Shown here: positions 8,723-18,615 of the stretch, one piece after another
Position numbering within the stretch: position 1 is the stretch's first letter
Layout: each line of letters begins with the position of its first letter
Assembly: GCA_020634975.1 (NCBI GenBank)
Contig: JACKAQ010000002.1
Coordinates: 682,001-746,000, forward strand
Length of the DNA stretch: 64,000 nucleotides
From: JACKAQ01 sp020634975 [NCBI: Calditrichia bacterium]
Lineage (GTDB): Bacteria > Calditrichota > Calditrichia > RBG-13-44-9
Direction: 5' to 3'
The notes under the pieces: generated by a model
What the model saw: only the letters and a program-made list of their open reading frames with translations
What the model was told of the DNA's origin: nothing
Database searches by the model: none
Made by a program: the position numbers and the translations under genes

Positions 8723-10510
8723 ATGAGTTTTATTAATTTCCCGAATGTTTACAATATGTTGAAAACCACCGTCGATAAACATCTCGACGAACCGGCTTTT
8801 GCATGGTTTACAGCACCCGGTATTCAAACATCGATAACCTGGAAAGAGCACCATGACAACGTTAGCAGGGCTGCCAAAAGCCTGATGGCGCTCGGTGTAA
8901 ATCACAATGACAAAGTGAATGTGCTCAGCTACACCTGCTATCCGTGGATGCTTGCCGATCATGCCACGATGGCCATCGGTGCGGTAACAGTTGGTATTTA
9001 CCAATCGCTGTTGCCAAAGGATTGCAAATACATTATTAATCACTCCGACGCTGTGGTTATTTTTGTTGAAAACGATGAACAATTGGCAAAAATCAAGGAT
9101 ATCCGCGACGAGTTGCCGGCAATCAAAAAAGTGATCATGTTTTACGATACACCACCGACCGGCGATGACTGGATCATCAGCCTTGGCGAATTTATGAAGC
9201 TCGGCGACAGCATCAGCGATGCAGAATTGAACAAACGCATTAACGCCGTAAAACCGGAGGATATCGCCGGAATTGTTTACACATCCGGCACAACCGGTGT
9301 GCCGAAAGGCGCGATGCTAACCCACGATAATTTTTTATTTACTTGCCAATCCATCGAGCAAAGCCTCGATGTCCGCGATGGCGATGTGTGCTTCCTCTTC
9401 CTGCCGATGGCGCACGTATTTGCGCGAATTTGCGCGATGGCTTGCACATTTATCGGCGTTCAGGTAACAATGGCACGCGGCATGGATACGATTGTGGAAG
9501 ACATCAAAGCGAGTCGGCCAAACTGGTTCCCCAGCGTTCCGCGAATTTATGAAAAAGTGTATTCCAAAGTGCTCAGCGGCGCGGAGGCAAAAGGCGGGGT
9601 TGCGCTCAAAATTTTCCGGTGGGCTGTTGGCGTGGGCAACGAGGTCAGCGCATTGAAACAACAAAACAAACCTGTTTCCGGATTGTTGGGATTTAAATAT
9701 AATCTGGCACACAAACTGGTGTTTCATAAAATTATCGAAGCGCTGGGTGGCAATTTGCGCTGGTGCATCAGCGGTGCTGCGCCGCTGAACGCGGATATCG
9801 CTAAATTTTTCCACGCTGCCGGCATTCTCATTCTCGAAGGTATCGGGATGACCGAAAACACCTCGTTTTCACACGTGAACCGCAGCGATAACTATCGTTT
9901 TGGCTGGGTCGGATTGCCGGGTCCCGGTGTTGAACAAAAAATTGCCTCGGATGGTGAATTTATGACCCGCGGCCGCAACACCATGAAAGGCTATTACAAA
10001 ATGCCCGAAGAAACCGCAGCAACAATCACCGACGATGGCTGGCTGTGCACAGGCGACCTCGGCGAAATCGATGATGCCGGATTTTTACGCATCACCGGAC
10101 GGAAAAAGGATTTGATCATCACCGCAGGCGGGAAAAATGTCGCGCCGTCGCATATCGAAGGCGTCATCGCGACGAGCAAATATATTAACCAGGTTTGCGT
10201 GATTGGTGATCGCCGAAAATACCTGAGTGCGTTGGTTACGCTCGACCTGGATAATGTTCGAGAATATGCAAATTCCCACGGAATCCAATACGGCTCCGAC
10301 AGTGATTTGTTGAAAAACGCAAAAATCGCGGAGCTTATCGATAGCGAAGTGCAGGAAAAAAATCGCGATTTTGCATCGTACGAGAGCATCAAAAAAGTGA
10401 CGATCGTTCCGGAATTTACCGTTGAAAACGGATTTCTGACCCCGACATTGAAAGTCAAGAAAAATGTTGTGATCAACAACTACGAATCTGATATTGAAAA
10501 AATGTATTAA
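8723..10510 (+). CDS. Long-chain acyl-CoA synthetase (AMP-forming)
   Basis: Activates long-chain fatty acids to acyl-CoA through an acyl-adenylate. The protein is 595 residues from the ATG at 8723, which follows GGAGG at 8713-8717; an in-frame ATG at 8711 overlaps that site and is less likely. The AMP-binding signature is [18 protein letters not shown]. Other adenylate-forming motifs are GMTEN and [20 protein letters not shown] with the downstream [14 protein letters not shown]. Size and the C-terminal half resemble the eukaryote-like/FadD15 type rather than E. coli FadD. It sits 41 bases before a ThDP enzyme gene and upstream of a crotonase, which suggests a fatty-acid catabolic cluster. Confidence 0.95.
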   Translation: MSFINFPNVYNMLKTTVDKHLDEPAFAWFTAPGIQTSITWKEHHDNVSRAAKSLMALGVNHNDKVNVLSYTCYPWMLADHATMAIGAVTVGIYQSLLPKDCKYIINHSDAVVIFVENDEQLAKIKDIRDELPAIKKVIMFYDTPPTGDDWIISLGEFMKLGDSISDAELNKRINAVKPEDIAGIVYTSGTTGVPKGAMLTHDNFLFTCQSIEQSLDVRDGDVCFLFLPMAHVFARICAMACTFIGVQVTMARGMDTIVEDIKASRPNWFPSVPRIYEKVYSKVLSGAEAKGGVALKIFRWAVGVGNEVSALKQQNKPVSGLLGFKYNLAHKLVFHKIIEALGGNLRWCISGAAPLNADIAKFFHAAGILILEGIGMTENTSFSHVNRSDNYRFGWVGLPGPGVEQKIASDGEFMTRGRNTMKGYYKMPEETAATITDDGWLCTGDLGEIDDAGFLRITGRKKDLIITAGGKNVAPSHIEGVIATSKYINQVCVIGDRRKYLSALVTLDLDNVREYANSHGIQYGSDSDLLKNAKIAELIDSEVQEKNRDFASYESIKKVTIVPEFTVENGFLTPTLKVKKNVVINNYESDIEKMY

Positions 10511-10551
10511 GCATTATCAGATTTTACGACAAACAAAAGGAGGTCAAAACG

Positions 10552-12291
10552 GTGCATGGTGGCGATCGCATAGCTTCTGTTTTAAAATCGCATGGAATTG
10601 AATACCTTTTTACCCTTTGCGGCGGGCATATCTCGCCGCTTTTGGTTGGTTGCAAAAAGTTAGGCATCCGCGTTATCGATGTCCGGCATGAGGCAACCGC
10701 CGTTTACGCCGCAGATGGCGTCGCAAGGCTAAAAGGGGTGCCCGGTGTTGCTGCAGTAACAGCCGGTCCGGGCGTGACGAATACGCTGACTGCCATCAAA
10801 AATGCAGAATTGGCACAATCACCGCTGGTTTTGTTTGGCGGCGCAACCGCAACCGCACTCAAAAACCGGGGAGCGTTGCAGGATATCGACCAAATGGCGT
10901 TGATGAAACCGCATGTCAAATGGGCAGTTTCCGTTAAACGCGTTAAAGACCTCATTCCAATTGTTGAAAATGCATTCCGGATTGCCAAAGAAGGCGTTCC
11001 CGGCCCTGTTTTTGTTGAAGTTCCGGTTGATTTATTATATGAAGAATCGCTGGTTCGGGAATGGTACGGTCTGAAAACCGGTGATTCCGGTTCCGGCAAA
11101 AGCCTTACCGGTAAAGCGATTCAACTGTATCTGGATCGTCATGTGAATAAATTGTTTGAGGGCGCGGAAGAATTTAGCGCTGATTTTAAATCTGCCGAAG
11201 CAGAAATTCCCGAACCGCTGGATGCCCGGATTCGCCACACTGTTGATCGGTTAAAAAGTGCCGAAAAACCGGTAATGCTCATCGGTAGCCAGGCGATGCT
11301 GGATCCCAAAAACATCGACAAACTGGTTACTGCCGTCAATAAGTTGAATATCCCGGTGTATCTTTCGGGGATGGCGCGCGGCTTGCTGGGTGGCAATCAC
11401 CGGTTGCTGATGCGGCACAAACGCCGCAATGCCTTGCGGGAAGCAGATCTGGTTATTTTAGCCGGCGTTCCGATGGATTTCCGGCTGGATTACGGCAATC
11501 ACATTCGCAAAAGCGCAACGCTTATTTCCGTCAACCGCAGCCGAAAAGATATGACCAAAAATCGCAAACCGGATCTCGGGATTCTCGGCGATGCGAGTTT
11601 GTTTCTGCGAAAAATGGCAGATGATATGCCGGAAAACCTGCAATGGAACAACTGGATTTTGCAACTCCGGGAGCGGGACAACCAACGAGAAACGGAAATT
11701 CAAAAAACGGCGATCCAAAAAACGGACGACATCAATCCGTTACAACTCTGTGCCGAAATAGAAAACCAGGCGGAGCCAAACCGCGTATTTGTGGCAGATG
11801 GCGGCGATTTTGTGGCAACGGCTTCGTATATCGTAAATCCGGCATCACCATTGCGCTGGCTGGATCCCGGCGTTTTCGGAACGCTCGGTGTCGGCGGCGG
11901 TTTTGCGATTGCCGCAAAACTGGTTTATCCCGATTCTGAAATCTGGCTACTTTATGGCGACGGATCAGCAGGTTACAGTATTGCAGAGTTTGATACATAC
12001 GTTCGACACAATTTACCGATTATTGCAGTGGTAGGGAACGACGCCGGCTGGACACAAATTGCCCGCGAACAAATCGACATCCTGAAAGATGACGTTGGCA
12101 CCGTTCTCCGGCAAACCGACTATCACAAAGTTGCTGCAGGATTTGGCGGAAAAGGCTTTTTGCTCAATGATCCCGAAAAAATTTCGGAGACAATTAAAAA
12201 AGCAAAAGCGGCTGCCAAATCAGGACATCCAGTGCTTATTAACGCCCACCTCGGAAAAACAGACTTCCGCAAAGGCTCCATTTCAATGTAA
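10552..12291 (+). CDS. Thiamine-diphosphate enzyme, acetolactate synthase/2-hydroxyacyl-CoA lyase-like
   Basis: A 579-residue ThDP-dependent enzyme of the acetolactate-synthase superfamily. Start is a GTG behind a near-perfect AAGGAGGTC site. The order is Pyr domain ([30 protein letters not shown] with the catalytic Glu), a central domain ([10 protein letters not shown]), and the PP domain with [16 protein letters not shown] and NDAGW as the ThDP/Mg motif. The sequence around [11 protein letters not shown] and the insert at residues 170-225 look more like the ILVBL/HACL2 group (2-hydroxyacyl-CoA lyase) than true IlvB. No small regulatory subunit gene follows, which argues against isoleucine/valine biosynthesis. 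With the preceding acyl-CoA synthetase, a role in 2-hydroxy-fatty-acid cleavage is a reasonable inference. Confidence 0.8.
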   Translation: MHGGDRIASVLKSHGIEYLFTLCGGHISPLLVGCKKLGIRVIDVRHEATAVYAADGVARLKGVPGVAAVTAGPGVTNTLTAIKNAELAQSPLVLFGGATATALKNRGALQDIDQMALMKPHVKWAVSVKRVKDLIPIVENAFRIAKEGVPGPVFVEVPVDLLYEESLVREWYGLKTGDSGSGKSLTGKAIQLYLDRHVNKLFEGAEEFSADFKSAEAEIPEPLDARIRHTVDRLKSAEKPVMLIGSQAMLDPKNIDKLVTAVNKLNIPVYLSGMARGLLGGNHRLLMRHKRRNALREADLVILAGVPMDFRLDYGNHIRKSATLISVNRSRKDMTKNRKPDLGILGDASLFLRKMADDMPENLQWNNWILQLRERDNQRETEIQKTAIQKTDDINPLQLCAEIENQAEPNRVFVADGGDFVATASYIVNPASPLRWLDPGVFGTLGVGGGFAIAAKLVYPDSEIWLLYGDGSAGYSIAEFDTYVRHNLPIIAVVGNDAGWTQIAREQIDILKDDVGTVLRQTDYHKVAAGFGGKGFLLNDPEKISETIKKAKAAAKSGHPVLINAHLGKTDFRKGSISM

Positions 12292-12300
12292 GGCGTCATT

Positions 12301-13842
12301 ATGAACAGACTATTTAATCCATTGTTTTATCTCGTTTTAGTGTTATTTTTTTCAATCGGTCTCTTTGCTCAAACGGTCGATTTGACAGCAATCGATCGAG
12401 CAATTGAAAAAACACGCACCGACTGGCAAATTCCCGGTATTGCCGTCGCCATTGTCAAAGATGGCAAGCTGATTCACGCCAAAGGGTATGGCACGCGCAC
12501 TATCGACAAAGATGAACCGGTCGATGAAAACACCCTTTTTGCGGTGGCATCCAATTCTAAAGCGTTCACGGTTTCGCTGTTGGGAATTTTAGTGGACGCC
12601 GGAAAATTGCGTTGGGACGATAAAGTTGTCGATCATCTGCCAAATTTTCAAATGTTCGATCCATACGTAACCCGCGAAATGACCGTGCGGGATTTGGTGA
12701 CCCATCGCAGCGGGCTTCCGACTTTTGGCGGTGACCATATCTGGATTGGCAATTCGCTGTCATCGGATGAAATTCTGGCGCGGCTGCGCCATCTCGAACC
12801 CAACGGATTATTTCGTTCGTCATACCATTACCAAAATCTGATGTTCATGGTTGCCGGTATGGTTTATGAAAAAATATCCGGCGAAAAATGGGGCGAAGCT
12901 GTTGAAAAACATCTATTTAAGCCATTGGGGATGAATCGCAGCAACACCAGTATCCGGGCGTTGGCGAACGACAAAAATGTTGCGTCTCCCCATGAGCCAC
13001 GCAACGGGAAAACCGTTCCGGTCGCATACGATTTGCTGGATAACGTTGCGCCCGCCGCAGCGGTAAACGCCAGCGTTGCAGATATGAGCAAATGGATGCT
13101 GCTGCATTTGAACAATGGCAAAGTTGGTGATTCACAGATCATTTCAGCAAAGGTTGTCCGTGAAATGCAGGCGATTTATAACCCGATCCCGATTTCTGAA
13201 GCTGCTGAAAATTTGTATGGCAGAAAATTTTCTGGAGCGGGAATGGGTTGGTTTATTTCCAATTATGGCGGCTACAAAACCGTTAGTCACGGCGGCGGTA
13301 TGTCCGGGATGATCTCGTTGCAAACACTGATTCCCGAAGCTGATTTTGGCGTGATGGTCGTAACCAATTATGCACCGGATTCGCCAACTCGTGCAATTAC
13401 AAACCTTATCCTCGATGCGTTTTTTCAGCCGGAAACAGCCGAAAAACGCAATTGGAGCGCGGAGTTGTTGGAGCAGGTGAACAAACAACATCAAAAATCA
13501 GAACTTGCTGAAAATGAATTGGCAGCGCAGCGCATAAAGAATACGAAACCCAGCTTGCCTTTGGATGAATACACCGGCACTTATTTTGATGCGTTTTCCG
13601 GTAATGCCGAAGTGCGATTGGAAAAGGGCAATCTGGTTTTCGATTACAATCCGCGACATCTCGGCGATTTGACCCATTGGCACGCGGATATTTTCCGGGT
13701 GGTTTGGCGCGATCCGATTTTCGATATGCCAGCCAAATCGTTTATCAGCTTTCGCATCAACGAAAAAGGCGAGGTTGTTTCGCTGGAAACCAGCTTTTAT
13801 GACCCGATTACTTTTGAACGAAAACATGATTCCCAAAAATAA
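12301..13842 (+). CDS. Serine hydrolase, class C beta-lactamase family (DUF3471 tail)
   Basis: Secreted penicillin-binding-protein/esterase-like serine hydrolase of 513 residues. A signal peptide covers about 1-24 (FNPLFYLVLVLFFSIGLFAQ). The active-site SxxK is in AVASNSKAFTVSL, the YxN triad element in SYHYQNLMF, and the third motif in VSHGGGMSGM. The last ~95 residues (LPLDEYTGTYFDAFSGNAEV onward) match the lipocalin-like DUF3471 domain that often follows this fold. Substrate cannot be assigned; members act on peptides, beta-lactams or esters. It starts 9 bases after the ThDP gene and shares a TAATG overlap with the next gene. Confidence 0.92.
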   Translation: MNRLFNPLFYLVLVLFFSIGLFAQTVDLTAIDRAIEKTRTDWQIPGIAVAIVKDGKLIHAKGYGTRTIDKDEPVDENTLFAVASNSKAFTVSLLGILVDAGKLRWDDKVVDHLPNFQMFDPYVTREMTVRDLVTHRSGLPTFGGDHIWIGNSLSSDEILARLRHLEPNGLFRSSYHYQNLMFMVAGMVYEKISGEKWGEAVEKHLFKPLGMNRSNTSIRALANDKNVASPHEPRNGKTVPVAYDLLDNVAPAAAVNASVADMSKWMLLHLNNGKVGDSQIISAKVVREMQAIYNPIPISEAAENLYGRKFSGAGMGWFISNYGGYKTVSHGGGMSGMISLQTLIPEADFGVMVVTNYAPDSPTRAITNLILDAFFQPETAEKRNWSAELLEQVNKQHQKSELAENELAAQRIKNTKPSLPLDEYTGTYFDAFSGNAEVRLEKGNLVFDYNPRHLGDLTHWHADIFRVVWRDPIFDMPAKSFISFRINEKGEVVSLETSFYDPITFERKHDSQK

Positions 13843-14378
13843 TGAAAACTATTATTGTAGCATCGCATAACCCAGTTAAAATAAACGCGGTTACGCTGGC
13901 TTTTAAGCACGTTTTTCCAGACCAGGAATTCACCGTAAAAGGTGTTAGTGTGCCTTCGGGCGTTAGCGATCAACCGGTTACCAATGAGGAAACCCGGCGA
14001 GGTGCAGACAACCGGACAATAGCCGCGATGCAACTTCATCCGAATGCGGATTTTTGGGTTGGCGTCGAAGGCGGCATCGAAGAAGATGCGCAGGGTTTGG
14101 GCGCTTTCGCATGGGTGGTTATCCGGTCCAACGATCGCCATAGCCATAGCCGCAGCGGCACATTTTATCTGCCGCCAACAGTGGCGGAACTCATTCACAC
14201 CGGTTTGGAACTCGGCGAAGCGGATGACATCGTTTTCGGAAAGAATAACAGCAAACAATCTGAAGGCGCTATTGGTATTCTCACAAAAAATCTGGTGAAT
14301 CGCACTTCGCTTTACGAACATGCGATCATTCTCGCACTGGTTCAGTTTATAAACCCTGATTTGTATCCCGTAAAATAA
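13842..14378 (+). CDS. Inosine/xanthosine triphosphatase (YjjX/NTPase family)
   Basis: House-cleaning enzyme that hydrolyses ITP and XTP so they are not built into nucleic acids. The 178 residues match the family length. The N-terminus IIVASHNPVKINAV is the nucleotide-binding start; PSGVSDQPVTNEETRRGADNR and FWVGVEGGIEE are family signatures, followed by VIRSNDRHSHSRSGTFYLPP and FGKNNSKQSEGAIGILTKN. Its ATG overlaps the stop of the serine hydrolase (TAATG), so translation is probably coupled. The 183 bases after it contain no gene or clear signal. Confidence 0.93.
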   Translation: MKTIIVASHNPVKINAVTLAFKHVFPDQEFTVKGVSVPSGVSDQPVTNEETRRGADNRTIAAMQLHPNADFWVGVEGGIEEDAQGLGAFAWVVIRSNDRHSHSRSGTFYLPPTVAELIHTGLELGEADDIVFGKNNSKQSEGAIGILTKNLVNRTSLYEHAIILALVQFINPDLYPVK

Positions 14379-14561
14379 TCGGCAGCGATCATTTGAGCCG
14401 TTTTTGTGGTGTTGCTGTGTAATTTACCACAATTTTCATAGGCTCGTAAGTTGGGATCGTGGCTGAAATACAGCCGTTGAGCAGGTTTAGGGATCAGAAA
14501 ACGGCGCCTATTTTTCATAATTAATAGCGCAGCACCCTTAAATTCAGAAAGGAAATTCGAT

Positions 14562-15320
14562 ATGAGTGAGAAGGGCTATGTCAACGTTGCCATTGAAAAT
14601 GGTATTGGAACGGTTACCTTTTTTCATCCCAAAAAAAATTCATTGCCGGGAAATTTGTTGGCGGAATTGGCGCAGGCGCTGCTGTCGCTTGGCGGAAACG
14701 CTGCGGCAAAAGTGGTGGTGTTGCAGAGTGCCGGAAACGGTGCTTTTTGTGCTGGCGCATCTTTCGATGAATTGCTTTCTGTCGATTCGATTGAAAAAAG
14801 CAAAACATTTTTTATGGGCTTTGCCCGCCTGATTTTGGCGATGAAAAGAATCCCAAAGTTTGTTATTACGCGAGTTCAGGGCAAGGCAGTCGGTGGGGGA
14901 GTGGGTGTGATTTCTGCTTCTGATATTGCGATTGCTACCGATTCCGCAGCGATCAAATTGAGTGAATTTGCGCTCGGTTTCGGTCCGTTTGTGATTGGAC
15001 CGGCGGTGGAACGGCGGATCGGAAAAGCGGCGTTTACTGCCAGCGCCATCGACACCGATTGGCGCGATGCGCAGTGGTGCCTGCAAAATGGCATGTTCAA
15101 CTCCGTTACCGATTCGGTTGAATCACTCGATCGTGCCGTTCACGAATTGGCAGCACGCCTCGCCAAAGCCAACCCGGATGCAGCGGCGGAGCTAAAAGCC
15201 ATCGCATGGGAAGGCACCGAACATTGGGATAAATTGTTGGAAGAACGTGCGGAAATCAGCGGGCGGTTGGTGCTTTCGGCATTTGCACAAAACGCTATTT
15301 CTGCATTCAAACAAAAATAA
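14562..15320 (+). CDS. Enoyl-CoA hydratase/isomerase family protein
   Basis: Crotonase-fold protein of 252 residues acting on acyl-CoA thioesters. The oxyanion-hole regions are AFCAGASFDELL and VQGKAVGGGVGVISASDIAI; a glutamate in KLSEFALGFGPFVIGPAVE occupies the usual catalytic stretch. The reaction (hydratase, isomerase or other) cannot be settled from this. The ATG follows AGAAAGGAAATTCGAT. It has its own 183-base upstream gap and is followed after 14 bases by an S9 peptidase. With the acyl-CoA synthetase and the carboxylase beta subunit elsewhere in the window, it fits fatty-acid or branched-chain breakdown. Confidence 0.9.
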   Translation: MSEKGYVNVAIENGIGTVTFFHPKKNSLPGNLLAELAQALLSLGGNAAAKVVVLQSAGNGAFCAGASFDELLSVDSIEKSKTFFMGFARLILAMKRIPKFVITRVQGKAVGGGVGVISASDIAIATDSAAIKLSEFALGFGPFVIGPAVERRIGKAAFTASAIDTDWRDAQWCLQNGMFNSVTDSVESLDRAVHELAARLAKANPDAAAELKAIAWEGTEHWDKLLEERAEISGRLVLSAFAQNAISAFKQK

Positions 15321-15334
15321 TTGCTCACGATAAA

Positions 15335-17263
15335 ATGAAAAAAAATAAAGCCTGCGGTGAATGGCATTCACCGATATCCGCAGAAATGTTGTCTGGCGGC
15401 AGCGTCCGTCTCGGCGATATTGCCATCGAAAATGAAACGGTTTATTGGATCGAAAGCTGCCCGACCGAACAGGGGCGAAACAGCATATTCCGGAAAAAGC
15501 CCGGCAAAACCCCGAAGAACTTGCTCGATGCACCGTTTAACGTCCGCTCGCGGGTGCATGAATACGGCGGCGGCGCGATGCTGATTACACCCGGCGGCAT
15601 TTTTTTCTCGAATGATGGTGACCGGCAAATTTATTCGTTTCAGCCCGGAGATTCGCCGAAACAGTTGACAAACTCGCCGGAGTCCCGTTTCACCGATTTC
15701 TGTTTCGATGAACGCCGTAACCGTTTGTTCACGGTTCGGGAAGTACACGAGCCAAACGCGGCTGAGCCGCAAAATGTCATCTGTGCAATCGATTTGAACA
15801 CTCAAAATGATATTACAGACCTCGTTTCCGGGGCAGATTTTTATTCGAATCCCATCATCTCTCCCGATGGCAACCGGCTGGCATTTTTGTGCTGGCATCA
15901 CCCCAATTTACCGTGGGATGCCACAGAATTATGGCTTGCTAAAATCGCAGATGACGGCTCGATTCAATCTTCAGAAATGATCGCCGGCGGTGACAACGAG
16001 TCCATTTTTCAACCGCAATGGGCATCGGACGGAAAATTGTATTTTGTGTCGGACAAAAGTGGTTGGTGGAATATTTACTGTTGGGGTGCCGGAGAAGTTG
16101 AGCCGGTCATCGAAATGGCTGCAGAATTTGGGCTGCCGCAGTGGGTTTTTGGGATGTCCACTTTTGGCATTATCGATCACCAAACGCTGGCAAGCGCATT
16201 TTCAAAAGATGGCATCTGGCAATTCGGCATCATAGATTTGCCATCCAAATCATTGAATATTCTGGATTTACCTTTCACATATATAACTCAGGTTCGCGCA
16301 TCACGAAATCAGGTTGTTTTTCAGGCTGGCTCGCCGCAGCAATCCGGTGCTATTGTTTCGGTGAATCTGGAATCGGGAAAACACAATATTTTGCGACAAT
16401 CAACCGCAGTGGAAATCGATCCTGCGGTGATTTCCCAACCGGAAATTTTCCGGTTTTCATCTGACGATTATCCGGTTCAGGGATTTTTCTATCCGCCCAA
16501 AAACCCGGATTTCGCGCCATTGCCGGAGGAATTGCCGCCACTGATGATGATTTGCCACAGCGGTCCGACCGCAGCAACGGACAACAGTCTTTCGCTAAAA
16601 ATCCAATATTGGACGTCGCGCGGATTTGCGGTTGCAGACATCAATTATCGCGGCAGCACGGGGTTTGGTCGGGCTTTTCGCGAATTATTGAATGCAAATT
16701 GGGGCATCGCAGATGTTGCAGATTGCGTAAACGCTGCAAATGCGTTGGTGGCAGATGGCAAAGTTGATCCGCAGCGAATGGTCATTTCCGGTGGCAGCGC
16801 CGGTGGGTTTACGGTTTTGGCGGCGCTAACTTTTCACGATGTTTTTGCCGCCGGATGCAGCCGATACGGGATCAGCGATTTGGCAGCGCTCACGCAACAC
16901 ACCCACAAATTTGAGGCACGCTATAACGACCGTTTGATTGCCCGATATCCGCAGGAAAAACAGGAGTATCGGGCGCGTTCGCCGCTGTATCATTCTGAAA
17001 AACTGGATAAACCGGTCATTTTTTTTCAAGGCAGCGATGACAAAGTTGTGTTGCCCGAACAATCTGAAAATATGGCGAACGCACTGCGGCAAAAAGGCAT
17101 TCCGGTCGCTTACGTACTGCTCGATGGCGAAGGGCACGGTTTCCGTCAACCGGAAAACATTCGCAACGTTCTCGAATGGGAGTTGTATTTTTATTCGCGA
17201 ATTTTTAACTTCCGCCCGGCTGATGAAATTTCGCCGATAAAAATAGACAACCTAAACAATTGA
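15335..17263 (+). CDS. S9 family serine peptidase (acylaminoacyl-peptidase-like)
   Basis: Prolyl-oligopeptidase superfamily enzyme of 642 residues. The first ~390 residues form a TolB-like beta-propeller (repeats such as NPIISPDGNRLAFLCW and QPQWASDGKLYFVSDKSGWW). The alpha/beta-hydrolase part carries the nucleophile in ISGGSAGGFTVLAAL, the catalytic Asp in FFQGSDDKVVLPEQ and the His in DGEGHGFR. No signal peptide, so it is probably cytoplasmic and processes short peptides. It lies 14 bases after the crotonase and 15 before an M16 peptidase. Confidence 0.94.
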   Translation: MKKNKACGEWHSPISAEMLSGGSVRLGDIAIENETVYWIESCPTEQGRNSIFRKKPGKTPKNLLDAPFNVRSRVHEYGGGAMLITPGGIFFSNDGDRQIYSFQPGDSPKQLTNSPESRFTDFCFDERRNRLFTVREVHEPNAAEPQNVICAIDLNTQNDITDLVSGADFYSNPIISPDGNRLAFLCWHHPNLPWDATELWLAKIADDGSIQSSEMIAGGDNESIFQPQWASDGKLYFVSDKSGWWNIYCWGAGEVEPVIEMAAEFGLPQWVFGMSTFGIIDHQTLASAFSKDGIWQFGIIDLPSKSLNILDLPFTYITQVRASRNQVVFQAGSPQQSGAIVSVNLESGKHNILRQSTAVEIDPAVISQPEIFRFSSDDYPVQGFFYPPKNPDFAPLPEELPPLMMICHSGPTAATDNSLSLKIQYWTSRGFAVADINYRGSTGFGRAFRELLNANWGIADVADCVNAANALVADGKVDPQRMVISGGSAGGFTVLAALTFHDVFAAGCSRYGISDLAALTQHTHKFEARYNDRLIARYPQEKQEYRARSPLYHSEKLDKPVIFFQGSDDKVVLPEQSENMANALRQKGIPVAYVLLDGEGHGFRQPENIRNVLEWELYFYSRIFNFRPADEISPIKIDNLNN

Positions 17264-17278
17264 AAAGATGAAGTTTAC

Positions 17279-18517
17279 ATGAATATTTCCCCATATCAAA
17301 AAACGCAGTTGGACAACGGGATAACCGTAATTTCCGAACATATTCCGCATGTCCGCTCCGTTTCGATCGGCGTTTGGCTGCGAACCGGCACGCGATTCGA
17401 GGATAAATCCGTTAACGGCGTTGCGCATTTTTTGGAGCACATGATGTTCAAAGCAACCCGGAAACGCACAGCACGGGAAATTGTTCGGCGCATCGAATCG
17501 CTCGGCGGCAACCTGAATGCGTTCACCGCAAAAGAGCAGACCTGCTATCATATCGAAATTCTGGACGAACATTTGTCCAAAGCGATCGATGTATTGGCGG
17601 ATGTGCTCTGCCGGGAAGATTTTCCGGAAAAGGAATTCGAGAAAGAACGTCAGGTGATTCTCGACGAAATCCAATCCGCTGAGGATACACCCGACGAGGT
17701 TGTGCTGGAATATTTTGCCACTAAAATGTTCCCGGATCATGCGTTGGGCAACCCGATTTTAGGCGTGGAAGACACCATAAATGCGATGACAATGGACGAA
17801 ATGATGACATTTTATCGCAACACATACACCGCCGACCGGACAGTAATCGCCGTTGCCGGACATTTGCAGCACAACAAATTAGTGGCGCAGGTTCAGCAAA
17901 AATTTAATTTTCCCCAAAACATTTCCAATCCGGTGAAATTATCCCGTCCGAAATCGTTCGGCGCCGGGTTTCACCAATTGGAGCGACCGGTTTTTCAATC
18001 GCATTTGTGCATCGGTGTGCCGGGGATAGCCTACGACGATCCGGCGAAATGGGATTTGCTGATCATGAACACCATTTTGGGCGATGGCATGGGCTCGCGG
18101 TTGTTCCAGAATATTCGCGAGCGATACGGCATCGCATACGCCATTTTTTCGTTTGCAGAATTGTATCACGACTGCGGGGTTTTTGGCGTTTATCTGGGAA
18201 CGGATCAACGCAATATTCCCAAAGCACAAAAAATGCTCGTGAACGAGCTGGACAAAATTTCGTCTAAACCCGTTTCACAACGGGAGTTACGTGATGCAAA
18301 ATCTTACACAAAAGGCAATATCATGCTCCGGTTGGAAAACACAAGCTCGCGAATGAACCGGCTCGCAATGCTGGAAATTTACAATGGAAAATTTCAACCG
18401 ATCGATCATGTGATCACCCAAATTGAGCAGGTTTCCCGCGAATCAATTATGGCGACAGCTTCCCGCTTGCTCTCACCGGAACGGCGGCTCACCGTGATTC
18501 TATCACCCAACAAATAA
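17279..18517 (+). CDS. M16 family zinc peptidase (pitrilysin/MPP-like)
   Basis: A 412-residue M16 peptidase, the size of a single processing-peptidase-type chain that works as a dimer. The inverted zinc motif HFLEHMMF (HxxEH) is near residue 57 and the distal glutamate is in EKEFEKERQVILDEIQS about 75 residues later. The C-terminal domain includes GDGMGSRLFQNIRERYGIAY, the typical second-domain R/Y signature. No signal peptide is seen. It trails the S9 peptidase by 15 bases, so two peptide-degrading enzymes appear to be co-transcribed. Confidence 0.95.
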   Translation: MNISPYQKTQLDNGITVISEHIPHVRSVSIGVWLRTGTRFEDKSVNGVAHFLEHMMFKATRKRTAREIVRRIESLGGNLNAFTAKEQTCYHIEILDEHLSKAIDVLADVLCREDFPEKEFEKERQVILDEIQSAEDTPDEVVLEYFATKMFPDHALGNPILGVEDTINAMTMDEMMTFYRNTYTADRTVIAVAGHLQHNKLVAQVQQKFNFPQNISNPVKLSRPKSFGAGFHQLERPVFQSHLCIGVPGIAYDDPAKWDLLIMNTILGDGMGSRLFQNIRERYGIAYAIFSFAELYHDCGVFGVYLGTDQRNIPKAQKMLVNELDKISSKPVSQRELRDAKSYTKGNIMLRLENTSSRMNRLAMLEIYNGKFQPIDHVITQIEQVSRESIMATASRLLSPERRLTVILSPNK

Positions 18518-18615
18518 ATTTGAATTTGCATGGCGATGTCGTAAATTGTTCGCTTGAAAAAAATGAGGAGATAGCGGAGGGCTGATTGGGATTGCACTTC
18601 TGCTAAATCAAAGCT

